From NCBI RefSeq assembly GCF_003259615.1, contig NZ_QLLR01000006.1, positions 62,001-126,000 on the forward strand: a DNA stretch of 64,000 nt. Direction: 5' to 3'. A model generated the notes under the pieces. That model ran no database searches and was not told the origin of the DNA. It was given only the letters and a program-made list of their open reading frames with translations. This stretch comes from Pedobacter cryoconitis (lineage in GTDB: Bacteria; Bacteroidota; Bacteroidia; Sphingobacteriales; Sphingobacteriaceae). Positions 42,969-51,456 of this stretch are shown here, in pieces (position 1 is the first letter of the stretch; the number at the start of each line of letters is the position of its first letter). Made by a program: the position numbers and the translations under genes.

Positions 42969-43589
42969 TCATTTTTTTAACAGCAACCTCAGGCCTTCCA
43001 GCTCTTCTTTTAATCCACTGATTAATTGCTTTAATAGTTCTACATTATTATCGTCGGTATTCAGCAAGCGCGACCAGCTCTGGTCCTCCGAATTAAATTG
43101 TCTCTTAAATACCAGGGGGATTTTATTACTTTGCACAGTGATTGCGGTAGCATAGCTATACAAACAGGCGATAATCCCTTCTAATGTCCGCTCATAGTAG
43201 AGTTGTAGCTTTTTATAAGTTTTAGCCTTTTTATAAATCAGTATATATGGCTTAAACCGCTGAGCCTGTATAATTATTGCTGCATCTTCCAGATCTTCTG
43301 TTTCTGTAAAGCCAAATCTACGGATCAGTTCCAATTTAAACTCCATAAGTTTAAACTGAGCTTTAAGCGCATTCTGAACAAAAGGATCTTCAATTTTTTC
43401 AAAAAACTCATCTTCATCCAGATATTGTTCCCATGCGTCTTTGAAATCTTTCGCATAGGATTTCATTACCTTTTTAAAAGTGAAGTAATAGATGTATTCA
43501 TAAATATCAGAGTGCATATAAGTGGTTAAAACACCTAATCCTCTGATACAAAGGTTCAGGTCAAATGGATCGTCTCTGGAAATTTTCAT
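42969..43589 (-). CDS. Protein of unknown function
   Basis: I do not recognise this 206-residue protein. It has no signal peptide or membrane segment. It is mostly helical by composition and rich in Lys, Glu, Tyr and Phe, with an acidic stretch DEDEFFEKIEDPF near 60-72 and a Leu/Lys-rich C-terminal helix (LLKQLISGLKEELEGLRLLLK), a likely coiled coil. It is a single gene, 100 bases upstream of the serine hydrolase, transcribed in the same direction with a promoter-like gap between. Confidence 0.7.
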   Translation of the reverse strand: MKISRDDPFDLNLCIRGLGVLTTYMHSDIYEYIYYFTFKKVMKSYAKDFKDAWEQYLDEDEFFEKIEDPFVQNALKAQFKLMEFKLELIRRFGFTETEDLEDAAIIIQAQRFKPYILIYKKAKTYKKLQLYYERTLEGIIACLYSYATAITVQSNKIPLVFKRQFNSEDQSWSRLLNTDDNNVELLKQLISGLKEELEGLRLLLKK

Positions 43590-43907
43590 AAAATGGCCCC
43601 TGATTCTAATATCGTGCTATCAATTCCTTAAAGTAAGCCTATATATTGATACTTTCAGCTATTTATCCTGGTAAAAGGTAAAAGACCTGCTTGTGCATAC
43701 GCCGTGACTAAAATTCAGATGCTTTTGGGACTATTCTGGGCGATCTCATGCTTGAAATAGTCATTTTTGAACTTGAAATACAAATAATAGAAATTCAAGA
43801 ATCTGAAATTAATGTTTCGCGATCCGATCAATTGTAAAAATTGAGTGATTATGTGAGTTGGTTGTTAATTTATATTATTTTTAAATAAATTAACCCCTTA
43901 ACCTATT
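43590..43907. other. Spacer with the promoter region of the amidohydrolases
   Basis: No gene is seen in 318 bases. Short GAAAT-type repeats occur between 43755 and 43820. A region TTGGTTGTTAATTTATATTATT (about 43858-43879, read in parts) is the most promoter-like but has no TAnnTTTG box. Confidence 0.35.
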
Positions 43908-46900
43908 ATGAAGAAACTTTTACTCGCCGTTGTGCTGGTATTTTATGCTGCAATCCTGTTTGCACAGCAAACTACCTACCCTGTTAATGGCTCTTTTGAC
44001 ACCAGACCGGGCCAATTTGCGTTTACCAACGCAACAATCGTCGTCAATTCCAACCAAACACTTACAAACGCTACCTTATTAGTAAAAGGCCAGACAATAC
44101 AAGCCGTTGGCGCTGGCCTGGCTGTACCAAAAGGTTATGTGATTATTGATGCGAAAGGAAAGTTCATTTATCCTTCCTTAGTAGACGCTTTTACTGGCTA
44201 TGGCTTACCGGAAGCCGTTGTTCAACCCCGCGGCGCACGTCAATCTGTTTTTGTATCTGCTAAAAAAGGTGCTTATGGATGGAACGAAGCCATCAGACCG
44301 GAAACACAAGTGAAAAACATTTTCTCTGTGGACAGCAAAAAAGCAGATGATTTGCGGAAAGCTGGTTTCGGAAGTGTCAATGTGATTAACCGTGACGGAA
44401 TTGCACGCGGAATTTCTGCAGCAGTAACCTTAAATGATGGCGCTGATAACAATGTGTTTTTAAAAGATCAGACGGCAGCAAACTATTCCTTCAGCAAAGG
44501 AACGTCTTCTAATGACTATCCGACCTCTTTAATGGGTTCAATCGCTTTATTGCGCCAAACTTATTACGATGCGCAGTGGTATGGCAAGCAAAAAGACGAA
44601 TACAATATTTCACTCGAAGAATTTGCCAGGCAGCAAAACATACCTCAGCTTTTTGAGGTGGATGGATGGGCTAATATCCTTCGTGCCGATAAAATTGGAA
44701 AAGAATTTGGCAAGCAATATATAATCAAATCTACAGGTGATGAATATCAGCGTATTCAAGAAGTTAAAGCAACCGGAGCAAGCCTGATTATACCGCTGAA
44801 CTTTCCTAAAGCTTATGATGTGGAAGATCCTTCGGAAGCAAGAAACCTAACGCTGACGCAGATGAAAGCCTGGGAAATGGCTCCTGCAAATGCTGCTGCT
44901 TTAGAAAAAGCAGGTGTTAAATTCGCACTGACTTCTTTCGGTTTAGAAAATACACGCGATTTCTGGGCTAATATCCGCCTTGCGATCGAGAATGGATTAA
45001 CTGAAAAACAAGCTTTACAGTCCATTACCGAAATCCCGGCTTCCCTGTTAGGAATCAGCGACAAAGTGGGTTCACTGGAAAAAGGTAAGGTGGCTAATTT
45101 TCTGATTTCATCCGATAATTTATTTAAAAAAGATAATATCATTTTTGAGAATTGGGTGCAGGGAAAACGCTTTATTATCAATAAAATAGACGTAACAGAT
45201 ATTCGTGGAAATTACAATTTAAACATTGACGGCGTTGGTGCTTTGACTTTAAAAATCACCGGAACATCGGGTGGTTCAGTTGCCGCCATTGAAAGAATAG
45301 ACGTAGATAGTGTTAAAGCAACTGCTGCTTTGGCAAGAAACGGCGATTGGGTAAGCATCAACTTCAGTTTAAAGAAAAATCCTGCAGGAAATATCCGCTT
45401 AAGTGGTTTTCTGACTGCTGCTTCTCCCCTGTTATTAAAAGGTGAAGCGGTACTTCCGGACGGAACAACTGGCAGATTTACGGCAGCTTATAAAGAAGCA
45501 GCGAAAGAAACGCAAAAAAAAGAAGAGCCAAAAGCTACCTTAGCCATGGGGCCTGTAATTTATCCCTTTGGTGCTTTCGGAAATGAAGTTTTGCCAAAAG
45601 CAGAAAACGTTTTAATTAAAAATGCTACGGTTTGGACGAATGAAAAGGAAGGTATCCTCCAAAATGCAGATGTATTACTGGAAAATGGAAAAATCAAAGC
45701 TGTAGGTAAAAATCTGAGTGCAGGTAATGCAAGAGTTATTGATGCAACTGGCAAACATGTAACAGCGGGTATTATTGATGAGCATTCGCACATTGCGGGC
45801 AGCGGTGGTATCAATGAAGGTGCGCAATCTGTTTCTGCGGAGGTTCGTATTGCAGACATTATCAATTCGGAAGATGTGAATATTTATCGCCAGCTGGCAG
45901 GAGGTGTAACAACTTCGCATATTTTACATGGTTCAGCAAATCCAATTGGCGGCCAGTCTCAATTGATTAAATTACGTTGGGGTAAAGCGCCGGAAGAGCT
46001 GAAATTTGCTGGTGCTGATGGCTTTATCAAGTTTGCTTTGGGTGAAAACGTGAAGCAGAGTAATTTTGGTACTGGTGCCCGTTTCCCGGTAACCCGTATG
46101 GGTGTTGAACAAACTTTTGTAGATGAGTTTACCCGTGGAAAAGAGTACGGGAAAGCGATAGCGGTGAAAGGAAATAATGTGCGCCGTGATCTGGAGCTGG
46201 ATGCGATCGTTGAAATTTTAAAGAACAAGCGTTTCATTACCTGTCATTCTTATGTACAGAGTGAAATCAATATGCTGATCCATGTGGCGGATAGTTTAGG
46301 TTTCAAAATCAATACGTTCACGCATATTTTAGAAGGTTATAAAATAGCTGACAAAATGAAAGCGCATGGCATTGCGGGTTCAACATTTTCTGATTGGTGG
46401 GCTTATAAAAATGAAGTAGCAGAGGCAATTCCTTACAATGGAAAGATTATGCACAATGTAGGGATTACTACGGCTTTCAATTCTGATGATGCAGAAATGG
46501 CAAGACATTTAAATCAGGAGGCTGGTAAGGCTGTTTTATATGGCAATGTTCCTGAAGAGGAAGCTTTTAAATTTGTGACGTTAAACCCGGCAAAAATGCT
46601 CCATATTGATGGTCAGGTGGGAAGTTTAAAAGCTGGTAAGGATGCCGATGTGGTCATCTGGTCAGACAACCCGCTTTCTATTTATGCGAAAGCAGAAAAA
46701 ACTTTTGTAGATGGTGCTGCCTATTGGGATATAGAGAAGGATGCGCTGGTTATTAAAACTCAGCAAACAGAAAAAGCACGTTTAATTCAAAAGATGTTAG
46801 AGAGCAAAAGCAGCGGCTCGGGTACACAACGTGCCCAGGGAGTTGCGCCGCGCCTTTACAATTGCGAAACTTTAGAAAACTATTCAGCAGAATTAAATGA

Positions 46901-46919
46901 ATCAGAACATGCACACTAA
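43908..46919 (+). CDS. Exported two-domain amidohydrolase
   Basis: Protein of 1003 residues with a signal peptide (to about 20, AILFAQ). The N-terminal half (about 25-430) has the amidohydrolase frame (IIDAKGKFIYPSLVDAF, then VGSLEKGKVANFLISSDN) but lacks the HxH metal site, since LVDAFTGYG stands where AHTH is expected. The C-terminal half (about 550-960) is complete: HVTAGIIDEHSHIA (HxH), TCHSY, THILEGY and the metal Asp in NSDDAEMARH, then VGSLKAGKDADVVIW. It thus looks like an inactive lobe fused to an active metal hydrolase of the imidazolonepropionase-like group. It may act on peptides or cyclic amides in the periplasm. The next gene starts two bases after the stop. Confidence 0.88.
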   Translation: MKKLLLAVVLVFYAAILFAQQTTYPVNGSFDTRPGQFAFTNATIVVNSNQTLTNATLLVKGQTIQAVGAGLAVPKGYVIIDAKGKFIYPSLVDAFTGYGLPEAVVQPRGARQSVFVSAKKGAYGWNEAIRPETQVKNIFSVDSKKADDLRKAGFGSVNVINRDGIARGISAAVTLNDGADNNVFLKDQTAANYSFSKGTSSNDYPTSLMGSIALLRQTYYDAQWYGKQKDEYNISLEEFARQQNIPQLFEVDGWANILRADKIGKEFGKQYIIKSTGDEYQRIQEVKATGASLIIPLNFPKAYDVEDPSEARNLTLTQMKAWEMAPANAAALEKAGVKFALTSFGLENTRDFWANIRLAIENGLTEKQALQSITEIPASLLGISDKVGSLEKGKVANFLISSDNLFKKDNIIFENWVQGKRFIINKIDVTDIRGNYNLNIDGVGALTLKITGTSGGSVAAIERIDVDSVKATAALARNGDWVSINFSLKKNPAGNIRLSGFLTAASPLLLKGEAVLPDGTTGRFTAAYKEAAKETQKKEEPKATLAMGPVIYPFGAFGNEVLPKAENVLIKNATVWTNEKEGILQNADVLLENGKIKAVGKNLSAGNARVIDATGKHVTAGIIDEHSHIAGSGGINEGAQSVSAEVRIADIINSEDVNIYRQLAGGVTTSHILHGSANPIGGQSQLIKLRWGKAPEELKFAGADGFIKFALGENVKQSNFGTGARFPVTRMGVEQTFVDEFTRGKEYGKAIAVKGNNVRRDLELDAIVEILKNKRFITCHSYVQSEINMLIHVADSLGFKINTFTHILEGYKIADKMKAHGIAGSTFSDWWAYKNEVAEAIPYNGKIMHNVGITTAFNSDDAEMARHLNQEAGKAVLYGNVPEEEAFKFVTLNPAKMLHIDGQVGSLKAGKDADVVIWSDNPLSIYAKAEKTFVDGAAYWDIEKDALVIKTQQTEKARLIQKMLESKSSGSGTQRAQGVAPRLYNCETLENYSAELNESEHAH

Positions 46920-46920
46920 C

Positions 46921-48216
46921 ATGAAAACATATCTATTTAGCCTGGCTTTATCGGCATCAAGCCTGATGTGTTTTGCACAGGCCAATATATCTCCGGCAAA
47001 AAAACAAAGTAAAACGATAGCGATAACCGGCGCAACAATTCATGTTGGCAATGGTACGGTGATTGAAAATGGGACCCTCCTTTTTGGGAATGGAAAAATT
47101 ATAGCAGTAGCTGCCAGCGGACAGGCTCCACAGGGCGATGTGGTCAGCATCGATGCGGGCGGCAAACACATTTACCCGGGTTTTATTGCAGCGACCACAA
47201 ACTTAGGATTAACTGAGATTGAGGCCGTAAAAGCAACGCTTGATTTTGCAGAAATTGGCGATTATAATTCGCATATCCGCTCTATTGTCGCTTATAATAC
47301 GGATTCAAAAGTACCGGCTACTTTACGCAGTAATGGCGTACTGATGGCACAGCCGACACCACAAGGCGGAATAATTTCAGGCAGTTCTTCTGTAGTGCAA
47401 TTGGATGCGTGGAATTGGGAAGATGCTGCGCTCAAAAAAGATGATGCGATGCACATGAGCTGGCCAACGACTCCCCGCTTTCGGGGTTATGGCCGCCCGC
47501 AGGTTACCGCAGAGGTACAGGCGGAACGCACCCAATCGGCGATTAACCAATTAACTTCTTTCTTTGCTGAGGCAAAAGCTTATGCAGAAATGGGTAAACC
47601 TGAAGTAATCAATACGCGTTTTGAAGCTATGAAACCTGTTTTTACAGGTGCGGAAAAACTATTTATTGGCGCAGAAAGTCAAAAGGATATTGTTAATGCA
47701 GTTAATTTTGCAAAGAAGTTTGGTATCACGCCTGTGATTACGGGTGCGGATGAGGCTTATTTAATCATTGATTTTTTAAAAGCAAATAACATTACGTTAG
47801 TCGTTAAACAGCCTCATGCTTTGCCAAATAACAATGATGATGATGTCAATATGCCTTATAAGAATGCAGCTATCCTGGCCAATGCAGGTTTAAATGTGGT
47901 GTTAAGCATTGATGGATATTGGCAGCAGCGCAATTTGCCTTTTATGGCGGGAACAGTTACGGCATGGGGTCTGGATAAAGAAAAGGCTTTAGCTACGATC
48001 ACTTTGAATGCAGCAAAAGCAATGGGCACGGATAAAACTACCGGAAGTATTGAGGTTGGAAAAGATGCAACTTTCTTCGTTTCTGCGGGTGATGCGCTGG
48101 ATATGAAAACAAACAAGGTGGAGCAGGCTTTTATCCAGGGAAGAGCTATTAACCTGGATAATCTGCATAAGCAACTGGATAAAAAGTTCAGTGATAAATA
48201 TGCGGCGGAAAAATAA
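46921..48216 (+). CDS. Exported amidohydrolase-like protein lacking metal ligands
   Basis: Protein of about 431 residues; I use the ATG at 46921, which starts a clean signal peptide (MKTYLFSLALSASSLMCFAQ). The upstream ATGs at 46897 and 46909 would overlap the previous gene. It keeps the amidohydrolase scaffold (GGKHIYPGFIAAT, TGSIEVGKDATFFVSAGDALDM), but the HxH motif is replaced by ATTNLGL and the Asp near the end is in VLSIDGYW. It resembles the inactive N-terminal lobe of the preceding protein. It is in one operon with it and may form a structural partner. Confidence 0.85.
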   Translation: MKTYLFSLALSASSLMCFAQANISPAKKQSKTIAITGATIHVGNGTVIENGTLLFGNGKIIAVAASGQAPQGDVVSIDAGGKHIYPGFIAATTNLGLTEIEAVKATLDFAEIGDYNSHIRSIVAYNTDSKVPATLRSNGVLMAQPTPQGGIISGSSSVVQLDAWNWEDAALKKDDAMHMSWPTTPRFRGYGRPQVTAEVQAERTQSAINQLTSFFAEAKAYAEMGKPEVINTRFEAMKPVFTGAEKLFIGAESQKDIVNAVNFAKKFGITPVITGADEAYLIIDFLKANNITLVVKQPHALPNNNDDDVNMPYKNAAILANAGLNVVLSIDGYWQQRNLPFMAGTVTAWGLDKEKALATITLNAAKAMGTDKTTGSIEVGKDATFFVSAGDALDMKTNKVEQAFIQGRAINLDNLHKQLDKKFSDKYAAEK

Positions 48217-48257
48217 TAGTTAGCCGGCAATTGGCTGGATTTACATATTGAATTTAA

Positions 48258-48292
48258 CAAAAAATGCTGCTCAGATTGGGCGGCATTTTTTG
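48258..48292 (+). terminator. Terminator of the amidohydrolase operon
   Basis: CAAAAAATGC-GCTC pairs with GGGC-GCATTTTTTG around AGATT. It ends in a run of six T, 12 bases before the next gene. Confidence 0.75.
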
Positions 48293-48303
48293 TAATTTCG
48301 TTT

Positions 48304-49230
48304 GTGAAATATACCTTCTTCTTTATCTTTTTCTTCTCCTGTTTTTTTGTAAACGGACAATCGCTTTATACTAAGGCTTACGGGCACAGTAAGAACAAAC
48401 CTGTAATCTTTATCCATGGCGGCCCGGGCAGCAGTGTCAGGGCTTTTGAGGTTACCACGGCGCAGAAACTTGCAAGCCAGGGGTTTTATGTGGTGCTGTA
48501 TGATAGACGTGGTGAAGGGCTATCAAAAGATGAAAAAGCGCAATACAATTTCCAGCAGACGTTTGATGATCTGAATGGTATTTATAAGAAGTTTTCATTG
48601 AAGAAGGCGACACTGATCGGCTTTAGTTTTGGTGGAATTGTAGCTACTTTATATACTGAAAAATATCCTCAGCAGGTAAAGTCCCTGGTTTTGGTCAGTT
48701 CGCTGTTGTCGCAGCCGGAAACTTATAAAACTATATTAGAGCGGTCAAAAGTAATTTACCGGGCTCAAAATGATAGTGCAGGCCTCAGCAGTGTTTTGGC
48801 TATTGAAAAGATGGACCCCAATTCTTTTGAGTACAGAGCGTCTTGTTTTAAGCATTCTTCGGTAAACGGATTTTTCAGTACAAAAAACCAGAGTAGCTTA
48901 GCCAAAAGTTTATATGCTAAATTGGGATCAGATTCCGTTTATAAGAATCTGTCTGCACATAAAACGAACGCCCCGGTTATTGGTTTTTGGAAAAGCGAGC
49001 AATATTCCGGTATGAGCATCATGCCAGTTTTGAAGCGTTTGCAGGAAAAGAAAGTTAATATTTACGCTTTATATGGTAAGGATGACGGTCTTTTTTCTAC
49101 GCAGCAAATTATGAACCTGCAAAATCTGGTGGGCACTGGTCAGCTAAAATACCTGGAAAATTGCGCCCACTATTTATATACAGATCAGCAGACAGCGTTC
49201 ATCAGTTCTTTGACGCAATGGATAAAGTAA
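48304..49230 (+). CDS. Alpha/beta hydrolase (prolyl iminopeptidase-like), exported
   Basis: Protein of 308 residues starting with GTG; the start is supported by the signal peptide that follows at once (KYTFFFIFFFSCFFVNGQ). Alpha/beta hydrolase motifs are complete: oxyanion FIHGGPGSS (about 32-40), nucleophile elbow GFSFGG (Ser near 108), Asp in YGKDDGL and His in NCAHYL. The HGGPGSS loop is that of prolyl iminopeptidases and related enzymes. The substrate is unknown; it probably acts in the periplasm, perhaps on products of the preceding amidohydrolases. Confidence 0.88.
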   Translation: MKYTFFFIFFFSCFFVNGQSLYTKAYGHSKNKPVIFIHGGPGSSVRAFEVTTAQKLASQGFYVVLYDRRGEGLSKDEKAQYNFQQTFDDLNGIYKKFSLKKATLIGFSFGGIVATLYTEKYPQQVKSLVLVSSLLSQPETYKTILERSKVIYRAQNDSAGLSSVLAIEKMDPNSFEYRASCFKHSSVNGFFSTKNQSSLAKSLYAKLGSDSVYKNLSAHKTNAPVIGFWKSEQYSGMSIMPVLKRLQEKKVNIYALYGKDDGLFSTQQIMNLQNLVGTGQLKYLENCAHYLYTDQQTAFISSLTQWIK

Positions 49231-49236
49231 ACAAAG

Positions 49237-49995
49237 CTATTTTGCCTTCTTTTTTTGAAACGTATTTAGATAATCTACAGATTTTTGATTGAGCTTCTCT
49301 ATTTCCCGCTGATAAAGTTTATCATCATTGAAGATCAATTTAACCTGTTTAAATGCTTCAATTCGGGCCAAAATCTCCTTTCCAGCGGCAAGATCGTCTT
49401 TAAACCGTTCATAAACGCTAAGTTCCCGGTTTAAAAATTTTGCATGAGATTGATTAAATAATGCTGCATCCCTCACTTTAAATGAACTATCATAAAATAA
49501 AAGGTCAGCGCTTACAAATTCAGGAATAGTCTCATTGTTATTTGTGCGATAGTTTTTTAATAAATCCTGATAATGAAGCACTACTTTTTGATAGCTATCA
49601 TATTGATCAAAAAATGAGATTAAGCTTTCTCTTATTTCTTCTGCAAGATGTCCGGCCAGTATTAAAAATTCCTGTGTTAATGGATAAGTCATTTTAAACG
49701 CCGCTGAGATTTCAAATGCTTCCAAAATCCAATAAGGGATTAAAGGATCAGAAAAAAGTGGTTTTATGGCTATTTTTATTCTAAAATCAGTTTTAGAACT
49801 CAGCGTTTCGAAATAAATGGCTTGCTCAAAATCTTCATTAAACCGATAAAACTTCTTTACTGTTTTTGACTCTTTGAGTTTAAAGTCTTCTTTGACCAGT
49901 TCATCCGCAATAAAATGTGCGAATTTTTTGAATGATGGAGCGACCTCTTCTGCTTGTAATGGTCTGTAGACTTCCAGCTTTTTCCAATGCGTCAT
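49237..49995 (-). CDS. Protein of unknown function
   Basis: Protein of 252 residues starting at MTHWKKLEVYRPL. The frame runs 23 codons further upstream, but that start would lie inside the chrA gene; the ATG at 49995 is 25 bases after the chrA stop. There is no signal or membrane segment. The N-terminal part (FADELVKEDFKLKESKTVKKFYRF-like pattern) recalls DUF4304-type small domains, but I cannot confirm it. The C-terminal half is helical and Lys-rich. It probably forms an operon with chrA. Confidence 0.65.
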   Translation of the reverse strand: MTHWKKLEVYRPLQAEEVAPSFKKFAHFIADELVKEDFKLKESKTVKKFYRFNEDFEQAIYFETLSSKTDFRIKIAIKPLFSDPLIPYWILEAFEISAAFKMTYPLTQEFLILAGHLAEEIRESLISFFDQYDSYQKVVLHYQDLLKNYRTNNNETIPEFVSADLLFYDSSFKVRDAALFNQSHAKFLNRELSVYERFKDDLAAGKEILARIEAFKQVKLIFNDDKLYQREIEKLNQKSVDYLNTFQKKKAK

Positions 49996-50020
49996 AATCA
50001 AATTGATATCCGGGTATTTG

Positions 50021-51358
50021 TTAACTAATATAAACTTCGCGAATATAATAACGTATGAGCCCAAATAGCAAACTTAATAAAATAAGATAAACCACATTCA
50101 GTTCCAGTTTGAGCAAAAGGAACAACGAAACGGCTACCCAGACCAGTGCAATCAGATCCAGATGCTGCAAGTTTACTCCGCCCGGAAAGATCACATCTTT
50201 CCCTAAAAACAGGGTCAGATTCAAAATTACCCCTACAACAGCGGCAGTAACCAGTTTCAGAACACCGCCGATTGTTTCATTGCCATGCGATTTTTCGATC
50301 ATTGGCCCGCCAACAAATATAAATAGGAAACAGGGTAAAAAGGTGTAAAAAACAGTAATGAGCAGTGCGATACTCCCCATCAGCAGCGACCCGTGGAAAT
50401 GATTGAAGCCAGCCATAAAACCGACAAAACCAACCACAATAATCAATGGCCCCGGTGTGGTTTCTGCAAGCGCAAAACCATCTACCATCTGCATCTTGGA
50501 AAGCCACGCTAATTTAGTGACTGCAAATTGTGCGACATAGGGCAGTACAGTATATGAACCTCCAATGGTCATAAAAGCAGACTGCGTAAAGAATAACGTC
50601 AATTCCTTCCAGAAAACATATTCAGCTGATAAACAGTAAAATATAGCTATGGGTATAAACCATAACAATAGAAAAACAGAGAGCTGTCTGATCAATGTTT
50701 TAATTTTAAAACTACGGCCCGGTTCTACTGAAGATGCGTTGATATAATAACCTGCCTCTTCCTGCAATGCCTGCCCTTCTATTTTATTTTTCCCATGCAA
50801 TAAATCAGGCTTAAGATATTGGACAATTATTGCCAGTGTAATGCTGCCGCCAATAATCGCCAGCATGGAAACATTGAAAAAGAAAATACAGACGAAAGCA
50901 AGGCCTGCCACCAGGTAGTGTAAAAGACCGTTGAGTGATTTTTGCCCGACTTTATATAGGGCAATAATAATGATAGCAATCACTGCTGGTTTCAGGGCGT
51001 TGAACATCGCATAGATCCAGGGAAGGTTACCGTAAGACACGTAAACAATACTTAAAACTAAAAGGATAAGTACCGAAGGAACCACGAATAATATTCCGGC
51101 AGCCAACCCTCCTTTTTTGCCATGTAACTGCCAGCCGATATAAATAGCTAATTGCTGTGCCTCGGGCCCCGGCAACAGCATACAGATACTAAGTGCGTGA
51201 AAGAAACGGCTGTTGCTCACCCATTTCTTTTGACCAACTAAAAAATCGTGCATGATAGCAATGTGCCCTGCAGTTCCGCCAAAACTAATCCATCCTAACT
51301 TAAACCAAAACTTTAAAGCTTCTTTAAATCCGGGTTTCCCCAATCGTGTTTCTTCCAT
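50021..51358 (-). CDS. chrA: Chromate transporter ChrA
   Basis: Inner-membrane protein of 445 residues, the long (two-domain) form of the CHR superfamily. Each half has a CHR domain: the first with KLGWISFGGTAGHIAIMHDFLV and LPGPEAQQLAIYIGW, the second with FTQSAFMTIGGSYTVLPYV and TPGPLIIVVGFVGF. About ten to twelve membrane segments are visible. Known members export chromate with proton exchange and give chromate resistance; many environmental members are of unknown specificity. No chrB or other resistance gene is nearby. Confidence 0.93.
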   Translation of the reverse strand: MEETRLGKPGFKEALKFWFKLGWISFGGTAGHIAIMHDFLVGQKKWVSNSRFFHALSICMLLPGPEAQQLAIYIGWQLHGKKGGLAAGILFVVPSVLILLVLSIVYVSYGNLPWIYAMFNALKPAVIAIIIIALYKVGQKSLNGLLHYLVAGLAFVCIFFFNVSMLAIIGGSITLAIIVQYLKPDLLHGKNKIEGQALQEEAGYYINASSVEPGRSFKIKTLIRQLSVFLLLWFIPIAIFYCLSAEYVFWKELTLFFTQSAFMTIGGSYTVLPYVAQFAVTKLAWLSKMQMVDGFALAETTPGPLIIVVGFVGFMAGFNHFHGSLLMGSIALLITVFYTFLPCFLFIFVGGPMIEKSHGNETIGGVLKLVTAAVVGVILNLTLFLGKDVIFPGGVNLQHLDLIALVWVAVSLFLLLKLELNVVYLILLSLLFGLIRYYIREVYIS

Positions 51359-51384
51359 ATATGATTAAGCTTAAAGATACGAAA

Positions 51385-51416
51385 AAAGGGCCTCTTTATT
51401 AATTTAAAGGCCCTTT
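51385..51416 (-). terminator. Terminator of the PUL operon behind GH3
   Basis: AAAGGGCCT (51385-51393) pairs with AGGCCCTTT (51408-51416). Read leftward the stem is followed by six T. It closes the susC-susD-GH29-GH3 unit and lies 27 bases before the chrA start. Confidence 0.75.
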
Positions 51417-51456
51417 AAGTGCTTAGTCAATCTGATATGTTACACGGTTTATCCTA

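Noticed and set aside
46897..46920. Upstream starts of the second amidohydrolase
   Set aside because: They overlap the preceding gene and spoil the signal peptide that begins at 46921.
49996..50064. Longer N-terminus of the protein downstream of chrA
   Set aside because: It would overlap the chrA end; the ATG at 49995 leaves a normal 25-base gap.
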